A program made the translations under genes and the position numbers. The notes beneath the pieces are model-generated. The model did not search any database and was not told the origin of the DNA. It worked only from the letters and a program-made list of their open reading frames with translations. Source: TMED109 sp015660425 (GTDB lineage: Bacteria > Pseudomonadota > Alphaproteobacteria > TMED109). From it: 64,000 bases of DNA. How positions within the stretch are numbered: the first letter of the stretch is position 1; every line of letters starts with the position of its first letter. This document shows, in pieces, positions 10,100 to 18,556 of the stretch. The stretch is from positions 15,615 through 79,614 of the forward strand of contig JAPYTH010000004.1 of assembly GCA_029936295.1 (NCBI GenBank), written 5' to 3'.

Positions 10100-10975
10100 T
10101 TATACGTCTAGCTTTATGCTGTTATAGTTAGATAAAGTATTACAAATATTTAATAAAGATGATTCTGGAGAATTATCTGTAGTATCCATGTAATATTTCC
10201 ATGAATATGATAAAGCTAATTTTTTTACCTTGTTGCAGTGAGCTGTTATTGCTTTTTTATAATTATTTCTTATAGCTTCTGCGTTTCCAATGAGAATGCT
10301 TTCTTCTTCTTCTAATCCATTAAAGTTTATACGACCTTTAAATGGGAATGTTTTTTCCGCAGGGTCTAAAACATGGATTATATTACCGTTTATACCTCTA
10401 CTAGAAAGTTTTCTTATAATTTCCTCTGTGTCTTTTATATCATTTAGAAAATCACTAATTAATATTACATCAGAATTATTTTTTATTTCATCTATATTAG
10501 GTCTGGATAAAAAACTCTCTTTAATCTTACTTGTAATTTGATTAGCAATAAAATTAATAACTTTATTTCCGTGCGATAGTTTAGAGTTAAAACCGTTAAG
10601 AACTATATTCTCCCCTGATTTAGAAAAAATTATAGTGAGAGCTAATGTTAATAAGTTTGCTCTATATATTTTTGGTTCAATCTGTTTGTTAGAGCTAAAA
10701 TTCATTGATTTAGATGTGTCTCTCCAAATAACTATATCTTGAAGAGTATATAATTCTTTTTCTTTTACAAAAGTATCGTAAGATTTAGCAGATTTTTTCC
10801 AGTCTATTAAATGAGCAGGGTCTCCATATTCATATTTTCTAAATTGCCAAAAGCTATCTCCAACACCAGCTTTATTTCGATTATGCATACCTTCCCAAAC
10901 AGTATTAGCTATATTGTTTGCCTTTATTAATAGGTTAGGTATTTGAAATGTTAACTTTTCAGCTTTTAGTCTCAT
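10100..10975 (-). CDS. DUF58 domain protein
   Basis: This 291-residue protein carries the DUF58 signature FRKYEYGDPAHLIDWKKSAK near residue 46. It then has a VWA-like segment with WRDTSKSMNFSS, an intact D-x-S-x-S metal site. DUF58 proteins are partners of MoxR AAA ATPases, probably as chaperone targets or adaptors. It lies 15 bp after the MoxR gene and 2 bp before the DUF4159 gene, so the proteins are almost certainly co-translated. There is no signal peptide or transmembrane segment, so it is presumably cytosolic and may dock on the membrane partners. Family assignment is secure; function is inferred from context. Confidence 0.9.
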   Translation of the reverse strand: MRLKAEKLTFQIPNLLIKANNIANTVWEGMHNRNKAGVGDSFWQFRKYEYGDPAHLIDWKKSAKSYDTFVKEKELYTLQDIVIWRDTSKSMNFSSNKQIEPKIYRANLLTLALTIIFSKSGENIVLNGFNSKLSHGNKVINFIANQITSKIKESFLSRPNIDEIKNNSDVILISDFLNDIKDTEEIIRKLSSRGINGNIIHVLDPAEKTFPFKGRINFNGLEEEESILIGNAEAIRNNYKKAITAHCNKVKKLALSYSWKYYMDTTDNSPESSLLNICNTLSNYNSIKLDV

Positions 10976-10990
10976 GGTTATAATTCTTTG

Positions 10991-11980
10991 TTATTTTAAA
11001 AGTTTAACTAGTTCACTTATAACATTATTTAATGAATTTCCCTCTGCTCTAGCAGTATAGTTAAGATTCATTCTATGTTTTAAAATGGGCTCAGCTAGAG
11101 CTTTAACATCATCTATAGATGGTGAAAGCCTTTCTTGCATAATAGCTCTTGCCCTACAAGCTATCATCAAAGATTGGCTTGCTCTAGGACCAGGTCCCCA
11201 CGATAGACTGTTTTTTACTGTCTTTAACTTTGAAGTTTCAGGTCTTGCATTAGTAACTAAAGTTAGTATTGCTTCTATTACCTGGTCTCCAACAGGAATA
11301 GATCTAATTAGCTTTTGAGCAGCAATTAATTGATTAGAAGAAATTATTTTTTTAGGTGCTAATTCTTTAGTTCCTGTGGTTGCTATAAGCATTTGTTTTT
11401 CTGAATCTTTATCAGCATATGTTATATTTGTTTGCATTAAAAATCTATCTAATTGAGCTTCTGGTAAAGGGTAAGTGCCTTCCTGTTCAATAGGGTTTTG
11501 TGTTGCTAATACATGAAAAGGTTCAGGTAGTTCATAGTTTTTGCCTGCTACAGTTACTATTCTTTCCTGCATAGCTTGAAGTAAAGCAGATTGAGTTCTA
11601 GGGCTTGCACGATTTATTTCATCAGCTAATAAAAATTGAGAAAAAACTGGACCTTCGATAAATTTAAAACTTCTTTTCCCTTTTTCAGATTCTTCTAATA
11701 TCTCTGAGCCTATTATATCGGTAGGCATTAAATCAGGTGTAAATTGTATTCTTTTTCTGCTTAATCCCATTATGGTACCTAAGCTTCTTACTAATCTAGT
11801 TTTAGCCAAACCAGGAAGTCCTACTAAAAGTGTATGTCCTCCAGAAAGCAAAGTAATAATTATTTTATCTATTACTTTTTCTTGACCAAATACAATTTCA
11901 TTAACATGGTTTCTTACATTAGAAATATTTGAACTAAGTTTTTCTATTTCTTTTAATTCTTTAGGTGTGTGTTTTTTCAT
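10991..11980 (-). CDS. MoxR-family AAA+ ATPase
   Basis: This 329-residue MoxR AAA+ ATPase is the probable motor of the operon. Walker A is GLPGLAKTR (about residues 54-62). Walker B is LLADEINRASPRTQSALLQAMQER (shown as DEINRA) near 117, followed by sensor 1 ATQNPIEQEGTYPLPEAQLDR. The C-terminal lid contains WGPGPRASQSL. MoxR proteins remodel or activate VWA-containing partners. Here the partners are the DUF58 protein and two membrane proteins immediately downstream. It is the first gene of the leftward operon; a divergent gene begins 125 bp away, and the intervening region contains a perfect 14-bp inverted repeat. Confidence 0.94.
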   Translation of the reverse strand: MKKHTPKELKEIEKLSSNISNVRNHVNEIVFGQEKVIDKIIITLLSGGHTLLVGLPGLAKTRLVRSLGTIMGLSRKRIQFTPDLMPTDIIGSEILEESEKGKRSFKFIEGPVFSQFLLADEINRASPRTQSALLQAMQERIVTVAGKNYELPEPFHVLATQNPIEQEGTYPLPEAQLDRFLMQTNITYADKDSEKQMLIATTGTKELAPKKIISSNQLIAAQKLIRSIPVGDQVIEAILTLVTNARPETSKLKTVKNSLSWGPGPRASQSLMIACRARAIMQERLSPSIDDVKALAEPILKHRMNLNYTARAEGNSLNNVISELVKLLK

Positions 11981-12062
11981 CTTTTTACAGGCCTTTTTAA
12001 ATTTTTAATAAACAAATAAGCATCTTTTACGACAGTTATCATAATTTTAGATTAAATAAAAA

Positions 12063-12096
12063 TTATATAATAGATTTTAATTAATCTATTATATAA
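12063..12096. promoter_or_regulatory. Perfect 14-bp inverted repeat with TATAAT on both strands
   Basis: The arms 12063-12076 and 12083-12096 are exact reverse complements around a 6-base spacer, in the divergent region between moxR (start 11980) and the DUF1285 gene (start 12106). Each arm contains a consensus -10 hexamer: TATAAT at 12066-12071 on the plus strand and at 12093-12088 on the minus strand. No convincing -35 box is visible for either. It may be an overlapping bidirectional promoter, an operator, or a 5' hairpin. Confidence 0.5.
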
Positions 12097-12105
12097 ACAT
12101 TAAGT

Positions 12106-12606
12106 ATGAATAAAGCACCTTTTTTAATTGATGAATATGGTGAGTGGTACTATAAGGGTTCAAAAATCACTCGTAAGCCTATGGTTAAATTATTTTCTTC
12201 TATACTTATTAGAAAAGAAGATAATACATTTCATTTAAAAACTCCAGTAGAAGACGTTTTAGTTGAGGTATTGGATGTTCCTTATGTAGTAACAAGTTTG
12301 GATGTAGTAAATAATAATAATTTAATATTTATCTCTTTTGTTACAAATGTAGATACTGAATTTATAATTGGAAAAGATAATCCATTGTGGATGGAAGGAA
12401 AAGAAGATTCAAATGAATTAATACCTTATAGCTTAGTTAATAATGGTTTGATCGCCAAGGTTTCTAGGTCAGTATATTATGAATTGGCTGGGTTGTTAGA
12501 TACGAAAAAGATAAAAAAAATAATACATACCGGAATATATAGCGGCCATGAGTTTTTTATTTTAGATAAAGCAACTTCAAGAAATAATTTTATACAAAGT
12601 AGATAA
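12106..12606 (+). CDS. DUF1285 domain protein
   Basis: This 166-residue protein fits DUF1285: an early PFLIDEYGEWYYKGSKITR stretch, then KLFSSILIRKEDNTFHL and TPVEDVLVEVLDVPYVV. The family has no established biochemical role. It heads a rightward run with the Nudix hydrolase (3-bp gap), a small membrane protein and the CCA-adding enzyme, an arrangement seen in other alphaproteobacteria. The N-terminal glycine/tyrosine-rich beta region is followed by a second similar beta region (NPLWMEGKE). There is no signal peptide. The start at ATG 12106 lies 9 bases downstream of an inverted repeat. Confidence 0.85.
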   Translation: MNKAPFLIDEYGEWYYKGSKITRKPMVKLFSSILIRKEDNTFHLKTPVEDVLVEVLDVPYVVTSLDVVNNNNLIFISFVTNVDTEFIIGKDNPLWMEGKEDSNELIPYSLVNNGLIAKVSRSVYYELAGLLDTKKIKKIIHTGIYSGHEFFILDKATSRNNFIQSR

Positions 12607-12609
12607 AAA

Positions 12610-13218
12610 ATGAATGAATTTTGTTTAAATATTAAGAAGAATCTAATTAGTAGACAGAATAAATTTGTTGAAGATATGAACACAAATAATAGAAAAAAAA
12701 ACTTAAACATTGAAAGTAAAGATTATAAGATAGCTGCAGTTTTATTTCCTTTGATAGAAAAAAATAGTCAACTTAGTGTAATATTAACTACGCGATCTAA
12801 GGATGTGCCTTCTCACCCAGGGCAAGTTTGTTTTCCTGGAGGTAAATTAGATAAAGTTGATAAAAACTTAATTGAGTGTGCTAAAAGAGAAGCATTTGAA
12901 GAAGTAGGTATAAAGAGTAATCAAATACAAATACTAGGCAAGCTTGACGATTGTATAACAGGTACAAATTATAAAGTTACACCTATTATGGGTTTAATAA
13001 ATAGTAATTATATGCCTGTTGTTCAAGAAACAGAAGTAGCTGATATTTTTGAAGTTCCTTTAGATTATTTTTTAGATCAAAGTAATAAGAACATAGAAAG
13101 TGGTAATTATAAGGGTAGGTCATATACTTATTATCAATTTAATTGGCAAGATAAAAAGATATGGGGGTCTACAGCAAGAATCATTGTAAATTTTTGCGAA
13201 ATTATGAATTTGTATTAG
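12610..13218 (+). CDS. Nudix hydrolase, CoA pyrophosphatase type
   Basis: This 202-residue Nudix hydrolase has the Nudix box spanning GGKLDKVDKNLIE through REAFEEVGI. It is preceded by HPGQVCFPGG, the pattern typical of the CoA diphosphatase subgroup (YeaB/NUDT7-like). Such enzymes split coenzyme A to phosphopantetheine and 3',5'-ADP; that assignment comes from the subgroup motif and has not been shown here. The first ~35 residues are Asn/Lys-rich and poorly conserved. It is translated 3 bp after the DUF1285 stop and 23 bp ahead of the next gene, so all are probably in one transcript. Confidence 0.88.
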   Translation: MNEFCLNIKKNLISRQNKFVEDMNTNNRKKNLNIESKDYKIAAVLFPLIEKNSQLSVILTTRSKDVPSHPGQVCFPGGKLDKVDKNLIECAKREAFEEVGIKSNQIQILGKLDDCITGTNYKVTPIMGLINSNYMPVVQETEVADIFEVPLDYFLDQSNKNIESGNYKGRSYTYYQFNWQDKKIWGSTARIIVNFCEIMNLY

Positions 13219-13241
13219 TATAAATTATAAAGGATTATAGA

Positions 13242-13505
13242 ATGAGCGCATTTATTATTAGATTTTTACCAATTATAATTTTCCTAATAATACTTTTAGT
13301 ATGGTATTTATTAACTAGAAGAAATAAAGAAGAAAATAATTCTGCAAGGCCTCCTTGGTTTTTTTTTATAGTTATAACTATAATTCTATTTGGTATAATT
13401 TTAGTGTTATTTAGGTTTATGCAATTTGGAGAGGAGCCTGGTGGAACGTATGTTCCCCCTAAATTGACAGAAGAAGGTATAGAACCTGGGCATGTTAAAC
13501 GTTAA
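13242..13505 (+). CDS. Small two-helix membrane protein, DUF6111-like
   Basis: This 87-residue protein has two hydrophobic helices (about residues 3-24 and 39-60) and a proline/glycine-rich polar tail (PGGTYVPPKLTEEG). Its size and position between a CoA-type Nudix hydrolase and the CCA-adding enzyme match the DUF6111 family of alphaproteobacteria, whose function is unknown. I base that name on context and general pattern, without a profile match. Its last 14 bp overlap the start of the CCA gene, suggesting translational coupling. Confidence 0.65.
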   Translation: MSAFIIRFLPIIIFLIILLVWYLLTRRNKEENNSARPPWFFFIVITIILFGIILVLFRFMQFGEEPGGTYVPPKLTEEGIEPGHVKR

Positions 13506-14739
13506 TTTAAATATATCTCCTCCTTGGTCATCTGGGGTGGCTTTTGATATTATGATGGCTTTAGGTGGCTCTGATAAAACTATGATAGTTGGTGGGGCAG
13601 TAAGAGATTGGTTATCTAATGTTCCCGTAAATGACATTGATTTTGCATCTAAATTATTGCCAGAAGAATCCATGAAAGTTTTAATAAATGCTGGTTATAA
13701 TGTTAAGCCTATTGGCATAGATCATGGAACTATAACAGTATATAAGAATGGTAAAACATATGAAATTACAACTTTAAGAAAAGATGTTGTTACAGACGGA
13801 AGGCATGCCAAAGTAATTTTCGGAGGTTCATGGGAAGATGATGCATATAGAAGAGACTTTACTATTAATGCTCTTTATTCTGATGAATATGGATCTGTTC
13901 TTGATCCAACAGGTCAAGGGTTTAAAGATTTAGAAAGTAAAATTTTACGATTTATAGGTAAACCTCAAAAAAGAATAAAAGAAGATTATATTAGAATAGT
14001 TAGATATTTTAGATTTTTATCAAATTATTCTAATAATATAGATAAAAATTCTATAGATGCTTGTATCAAGTATTCTAAAAATTTAAATATAATTTCAGGT
14101 GAAAGAATATTAAGTGAGTTAGAAAAAATATTTTTAGCAAAAAATGCTATAAATATAATTGATATTTTGGATATTAACAATGTAATGAATTCTATATATA
14201 ATAGCTCTTTAATAGATAATTTTTTTTTAGATAAAAGTTTTTTAAAAAAATTACTTCCTGTCTTTCACTTAAATAAAAATAGGAAGTATTATGTTTTTAT
14301 TCTCTATACTTCATTTATAATAGCTTTGCATAAAAATAAGAAAATTGATGCAAGCAAGATAATTACTTCAATTATAAAGAGGTTTCATTTGTCAAATAAT
14401 AATAAAACCTTATTAAAAAGAAATATTACTTGGATAACACAAAAAGAAAGTATTACTAAAACGTTAATAACTAACTTATGGTTAGATCATGGAGAATTGT
14501 TTGTATCAGATTTAAAAGATATTTTATCAATTATTGATAATAAGAAAGTTAAAATTTTATTAACCTTTTTTAATAATTCTCCACCTGTATTTCCAGTTTC
14601 AGGAAACGACTTAAAAAAGTTAGGCTTTAGTGAAGGTAAGAAAATGGGGAAAGTATTAAATATTATAAGAGACTGGTGGGTAAATAATGATTGTTTGCCA
14701 GATAAGTCTGAGTGTTTAAAATTTATTAAAAACAGATAA
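13492..14739 (+). CDS. cca: CCA tRNA nucleotidyltransferase
   Basis: This 415-residue class II nucleotidyltransferase adds or repairs the 3' CCA of tRNAs. The head domain has GGAVRDWL (about residues 35-42) and the catalytic D-I-D (NDIDFA) shortly after. TLRKDVVTDGRHA, RRDFTINAL and the RNA-binding segment RIKEDYIRIVRYFRF follow. The C-terminal half is a helical tRNA-binding region ending in a conserved Gly-Lys-Met-Gly stretch. The gene overlaps the preceding small membrane-protein gene by 14 bp. It ends 5 bp before convergent hemF, leaving no room for a terminator. Confidence 0.93.
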   Translation: MLNVNLNISPPWSSGVAFDIMMALGGSDKTMIVGGAVRDWLSNVPVNDIDFASKLLPEESMKVLINAGYNVKPIGIDHGTITVYKNGKTYEITTLRKDVVTDGRHAKVIFGGSWEDDAYRRDFTINALYSDEYGSVLDPTGQGFKDLESKILRFIGKPQKRIKEDYIRIVRYFRFLSNYSNNIDKNSIDACIKYSKNLNIISGERILSELEKIFLAKNAINIIDILDINNVMNSIYNSSLIDNFFLDKSFLKKLLPVFHLNKNRKYYVFILYTSFIIALHKNKKIDASKIITSIIKRFHLSNNNKTLLKRNITWITQKESITKTLITNLWLDHGELFVSDLKDILSIIDNKKVKILLTFFNNSPPVFPVSGNDLKKLGFSEGKKMGKVLNIIRDWWVNNDCLPDKSECLKFIKNR

Positions 14740-14744
14740 GAAAA

Positions 14745-15626
14745 TTATGACCATGAGGCCATTGGAGGAAGAGACATAAATATTGCGTCTATGTTGCCTT
14801 CAGTTTTTAGACCAAAAGCAGTACCTCTATCATAAAGTAAATTAAATTCTACATATCTACCTCTTCTTATAAGTTGATCTTTCTTTTGTTTGTCATTCCA
14901 TTCTTTGTGCATATTAGATCTAATAATTTTAGAATAGCTTTCTAAAAAGGTTTGCCCAATGTCTTTTACAAAATTAAAATCATTCTCAAAATTATTTTCT
15001 AAATAGTCAAAAAATATACCTCCTAGTCCTCTTTGTTCTTTTCTATGGGGTAAATAAAAATATTCATCACACCATTTTTTATATTTAGGATAATATAAAG
15101 GGTTATATTGATCACACGTTTTTTTAAGTTTTGAATGAAATATATTGCTTACAGATTTAGATCTATGCATATAAGTAGGAGTTAAATCTGATCCTCCTCC
15201 AAACCAATTTTTTGTTGTTCGAATAAATCTGGTATTAAAATGTGCTGCAGGAATTAAAGGAGAGTGCATATGTGCTACTAAAGATATACCTGTTGCATAA
15301 AAATTAGGATTGTCTTTTGCTCCAGGTATTTTATTTCTCATTTCATCTGTAAAAGACCCCATTACTGTAGATATGTTTACTCCAACTTTTTCAAATACTC
15401 TCCCATGCATAACTGACATGACACCACCGCCTCCAGATGAATAACCTTCATCTGGCTTTCTTTTCCAAGGTTTTGTAATAAATTTTCCAGGTTGTAAACT
15501 TAAATTATTCCCAGACGAGAGAGATTTTTCAATATTTTCGAAAGTTAAACATATTTGGTTTCTTAGATCATAAAAGTTTTTTTTTATAAAATTATACTCT
15601 TTATAGTTATTATTTTTTTTGTTCAT
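14745..15626 (-). CDS. hemF: Oxygen-dependent coproporphyrinogen III oxidase
   Basis: HemF converts coproporphyrinogen III to protoporphyrinogen IX using O2, an aerobic step of haem synthesis. The 293-residue protein shows SGGGGVMSVMHG, ARN-type region FYATGISLVAHMHSP, the histidine-containing HFNTRF, WFGGGSDLTP, and the dimer segment RRGRYVEFNLLYDRGTAFGL. These cover the whole family fold. The start codon and first bases lie inside the 55-bp sequence that is repeated after the gap, so its upstream region should be read with that in mind. Haem made here would serve the bc1 complex encoded next to it. Confidence 0.96.
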   Translation of the reverse strand: MNKKNNNYKEYNFIKKNFYDLRNQICLTFENIEKSLSSGNNLSLQPGKFITKPWKRKPDEGYSSGGGGVMSVMHGRVFEKVGVNISTVMGSFTDEMRNKIPGAKDNPNFYATGISLVAHMHSPLIPAAHFNTRFIRTTKNWFGGGSDLTPTYMHRSKSVSNIFHSKLKKTCDQYNPLYYPKYKKWCDEYFYLPHRKEQRGLGGIFFDYLENNFENDFNFVKDIGQTFLESYSKIIRSNMHKEWNDKQKKDQLIRRGRYVEFNLLYDRGTAFGLKTEGNIDAIFMSLPPMASWS

Positions 15627-15667
15627 AATATAAAATTATATAAAGATTGCTTTATACCCTTTAAACT
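15613..15667. repeat. Left copy of 55-bp gap-flanking duplicate
   Basis: These 55 bases, ending at the first N, are identical to 15768-15822. The copy includes the hemF start codon and its first coding bases. Because one copy abuts each side of a 100-N block, this is best explained as one sequence present at the ends of two contigs. Confidence 0.95.
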
Positions 15668-15767
15668 NNNNNNNNNNNNNNNNNNNNNNNNNNNNNNNNN
15701 NNNNNNNNNNNNNNNNNNNNNNNNNNNNNNNNNNNNNNNNNNNNNNNNNNNNNNNNNNNNNNNNNNN
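15668..15767. other. Assembly gap of exactly 100 N
   Basis: The block holds 100 N, the conventional filler for a gap of unknown size. It lies between hemF and petA, in the divergent promoter region. Identical 55-bp flanks suggest the true gap may be zero or negative. No gene can be described within it. Confidence 0.99.
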
Positions 15768-15822
15768 TTTTTTTTGTTCATAATATAAAATTATATAAAG
15801 ATTGCTTTATACCCTTTAAACT
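15768..15822. repeat. Right copy of 55-bp gap-flanking duplicate
   Basis: This is the exact second copy of 15613-15667, starting directly after the Ns. It contains a stranded hemF start (CAT at 15779-15781), which should not be annotated as a gene fragment. Confidence 0.95.
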
Positions 15823-15996
15823 ATATCAAAAATTAAAAATATTATTTATAGATTGAAAAAAACTTGTCTATTAATATTTTAATCTGTAGTAAGTAGTTAA
15901 TTTAAATTAATTTATTAAAATGTCAAAATCATAAGAGTGAGATCAATATAATCTATAAGTAAATATCAGTTATTTTTTATTAAAGAGGTAATTAAA
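15823..15996 (+). promoter_or_regulatory. petABC upstream region with weak candidate promoter
   Basis: This non-coding AT-rich stretch lies before the bc1 operon. A possible sigma-70 promoter is TTGAAA at 15853-15858 with TATTTT at 15875-15880 (16-base spacing). A ribosome site AGAGG at 15984-15988 sits eight bases before the TTG start at 15997. I see no small open frame or riboswitch-like structure. Confidence 0.35.
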
Positions 15997-16518
15997 TTGA
16001 AAAAAACCACAGATGAAGATAATAAATCGAGAAGAGATTTTATTCATATAACTTCAGGTGTTACAGTCGCTACTGGAGTGGGAGCAGCAGCTTGGCCCTT
16101 AATAGATCAGATGAATCCTTCTGCAGATGTCTTAGCCTTATCTACTATAGAAGTTGACTTAGCGCCATTACAACCTGGACAGTCTATAAGCGTGTTGTGG
16201 AGAGGAAAACCTCTTTTTATAAGGTGTAGAACTGAAGAGGAAATTACAAAAGCTAGAGACGTAGATATCAATTCTTTAAAAGACCCACAAATTGATGCAG
16301 ACAGAGTTCAAAATGCTAAATATTTAGTAATGGTTGGGGTATGCACCCATCTTGGTTGCGTCCCTCTTGGCCAACAAGGGGAATATGGAGGATGGTTTTG
16401 TCCTTGCCATGGTTCTCACTATGATACTTCAGGTAGAATAAGAAAAGGACCAGCACCATCAAACTTAGAAGTGCCTCCTTATGTCTACTTAGATGATACT
16501 ACTATAAAAATTGGATAA
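15997..16518 (+). CDS. petA: Ubiquinol-cytochrome c reductase Rieske iron-sulfur subunit
   Basis: This 173-residue Rieske subunit of the cytochrome bc1 complex carries electrons from ubiquinol to cytochrome c1. The N terminus has a twin-arginine signal-anchor (SRRDFIHITSG followed by a hydrophobic stretch). The 2Fe-2S ligands are in CTHLGC and CPCHGSHYD. The start is a TTG, supported by AGAGG eight bases upstream and by the normal protein length. It is first in the rightward petABC operon, 20 bp before petB. Confidence 0.96.
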   Translation: MKKTTDEDNKSRRDFIHITSGVTVATGVGAAAWPLIDQMNPSADVLALSTIEVDLAPLQPGQSISVLWRGKPLFIRCRTEEEITKARDVDINSLKDPQIDADRVQNAKYLVMVGVCTHLGCVPLGQQGEYGGWFCPCHGSHYDTSGRIRKGPAPSNLEVPPYVYLDDTTIKIG

Positions 16519-16538
16519 TTATTTGAAAGGTATTATTC

Positions 16539-17768
16539 ATGAGTAATAAAAATATTGGCAGTAGAGTTATTGGTTGGATAGATTATAGGTTACCAATTTT
16601 TAGTACTTTAAAACATACATTGGTTGATTATCCTACTCCGAGAAATTTAAATTATTGGTGGAACTTTGGCTCTTTAGCAGGAATTTTTTTATTAATTCAA
16701 ATTATTACAGGTATAGTTCTTGCAATGCATTATACGCCTACCGTTGAAGGAGCTTTTGCCAGCATAGAGCATATTATGAGAGATGTTAATTACGGCTGGT
16801 TAATAAGATATATTCATATGAATGGATCTTCTTTTTTCTTTATTGTTGTATATATTCATGTCTTTAGGGGGTTATATTATGGTTCTTATAAATCTCCAAG
16901 AGAAGTATTATGGTGGTTAGGTTTAGTAATATTATTATTAATGATGGCTACAGCATTTATGGGTTATGTATTGCCTTGGGGACAAATGAGTTTTTGGGGT
17001 GCTACGGTAATTACAAATATTTTTTCAGCTGTGCCAGTTGTTGGAACAACCATAGTTGAATGGTTATGGGGAGGTTTTGCTGTAGATAATGCACTTTTAA
17101 ACCGGTTTTTTGCATTACATTATTTATTTCCATTTTTAATTGTTGCAGTTGTAATATTACATATTGTTGCTCTTCATACGCACGGATCCAATAATCCTTT
17201 AGGTATTGACAAGAAAGGACCTCAAGATTCTATTCCTTTTCATCCATATTATACTATTAAAGACATGTTTGGGTTAAGTTTTGTTCTAACTATTTTTGCA
17301 TTGGTAGTATTTTATGCTCCTGATTATCTGGGACATCCAGATAATTATATACCTGCAGACCCATTAAAAACTCCTACTCATATAGTCCCTGAATGGTACT
17401 TCCTACCTTTTTATGCAATATTAAGAGCTGTTCCTGATAAGCTCGGGGGAGTAATAGCAATGCTAGGTGCAATTTTTATTTTATTTGTTCTTCCTTGGTT
17501 AGATACTTCAAAAGTTAGGTCAGCTACGTTTAGGCCAATGTATAAAAAATTATTCTGGATTTTACTTGCGGATATTGTCATTTTAACATGGATAGGTGGA
17601 AGTCCTCCTGAAGGTAATTTCATTCTTATTGGAAGAATAGCTACAATATATTATTTTACACATTTCTTAATATTAATGCCACTAGTAGGTGTTATAGAAA
17701 CGACAAAGCCTCTTCCTAATAGTATATCGGAATCGGTCCTAAAAAAATCTACAAAAGGTGATAAATAG
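16539..17768 (+). CDS. petB: Cytochrome b subunit of the bc1 complex
   Basis: This 409-residue integral membrane cytochrome b holds the two haem b groups and the quinone sites of complex III. Visible signs are about eight hydrophobic helices, paired histidines in helices two and four (including RYIHMNGSSFFF and FALHYLFPF), and the Qo-site motif PEWYFLPFYAILRAVP. It follows petA by 20 bp after a GAAAGG ribosome site and ends 2 bp before petC. The C-terminal tail is Ser/Lys-rich and polar. Nothing unusual is seen. Confidence 0.97.
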   Translation: MSNKNIGSRVIGWIDYRLPIFSTLKHTLVDYPTPRNLNYWWNFGSLAGIFLLIQIITGIVLAMHYTPTVEGAFASIEHIMRDVNYGWLIRYIHMNGSSFFFIVVYIHVFRGLYYGSYKSPREVLWWLGLVILLLMMATAFMGYVLPWGQMSFWGATVITNIFSAVPVVGTTIVEWLWGGFAVDNALLNRFFALHYLFPFLIVAVVILHIVALHTHGSNNPLGIDKKGPQDSIPFHPYYTIKDMFGLSFVLTIFALVVFYAPDYLGHPDNYIPADPLKTPTHIVPEWYFLPFYAILRAVPDKLGGVIAMLGAIFILFVLPWLDTSKVRSATFRPMYKKLFWILLADIVILTWIGGSPPEGNFILIGRIATIYYFTHFLILMPLVGVIETTKPLPNSISESVLKKSTKGDK

Positions 17769-17770
17769 TC

Positions 17771-18553
17771 ATGTTTATTATTAATAAAACTTTACAAATA
17801 TTCTTTATCTTAACTATTATAGTATTTTTTGATTTAACTAATGTTAATGCTAACAGTTCTAATAATACTACTGAAATGCATTTTTCCTTTGATGGTTTTT
17901 TTGGGGTTATAGATAAAGCTTCTGCTAGAAGGGGTTTGCAAGTGTACACAGAAGTATGTTCTGGTTGTCACAGTTTAAAATATGTTTCATATAGAAATCT
18001 TTCCGGTATAGGGTTTTCTAGTGATCAAATAAAATCATTTGCTTCACAATTTGAAGTTTTAGCAGACCCAGATGCAGAAGGTGAAGTAAATATGAGGCAA
18101 GCATTACCTTCAGATAGATTTGTGAGTCCATATAATAATCCTAATCAAGCTAAAGCGATGAATAATGGAGCTCTACCTCCAGATTTATCTTTGATAATAA
18201 AGGCAAGAGTAGGGGGAGCGAGTTATTTTTATAGTCTATTAAACGGTTATAAGGTAGCTCCTGAGAATTTTGATGCATCTAATGGTTATTATAATGAAGC
18301 TTATTCTGGCCATGTTATAGCTATGCCACAACCATTATATGGTGAAGATGTAGAATATTTAGATGGAACTGAAGCTACTTTAGAACAAGAAGTTATTGAT
18401 TTAGTATCTTTTTTTACATGGACAGGACAACCTGAGCTCGATGAAAGAAAATCAATGGGGTTTAGAGTTTTTCTTTTTCTTGTTTTCATGACAGGTATTT
18501 TGTTTATTTCATATAAAAAAATATGGAAAAAAGTAAAAGCTGGTTTATTATAA
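17771..18553 (+). CDS. petC: Cytochrome c1 subunit of the bc1 complex
   Basis: This 260-residue cytochrome c1 has an N-terminal signal peptide (hydrophobic residues 6-25), the haem c attachment motif CSGCH near residue 55, and the axial methionine region VIAMPQPL. A C-terminal membrane anchor (VFLFLVFMTGILFISYKK) is followed by a short basic tail. It accepts electrons from the Rieske protein in the periplasm. It is the last gene of petABC. Its stop is 3 bp from the stop of convergent mtnP, so the two transcripts must end in or across each other. Confidence 0.96.
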   Translation: MFIINKTLQIFFILTIIVFFDLTNVNANSSNNTTEMHFSFDGFFGVIDKASARRGLQVYTEVCSGCHSLKYVSYRNLSGIGFSSDQIKSFASQFEVLADPDAEGEVNMRQALPSDRFVSPYNNPNQAKAMNNGALPPDLSLIIKARVGGASYFYSLLNGYKVAPENFDASNGYYNEAYSGHVIAMPQPLYGEDVEYLDGTEATLEQEVIDLVSFFTWTGQPELDERKSMGFRVFLFLVFMTGILFISYKKIWKKVKAGLL

Positions 18554-18556
18554 TAA

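Noticed and set aside
5578..10131. Several plus-strand open frames inside the MoxR operon genes
   Set aside because: All lie opposite long conserved leftward genes and show no domain motifs.
15768..15822. Second hemF start, possible truncated gene copy
   Set aside because: It is a base-perfect copy of the contig end on the other side of the N block, so an assembly overlap explains it better than gene duplication.
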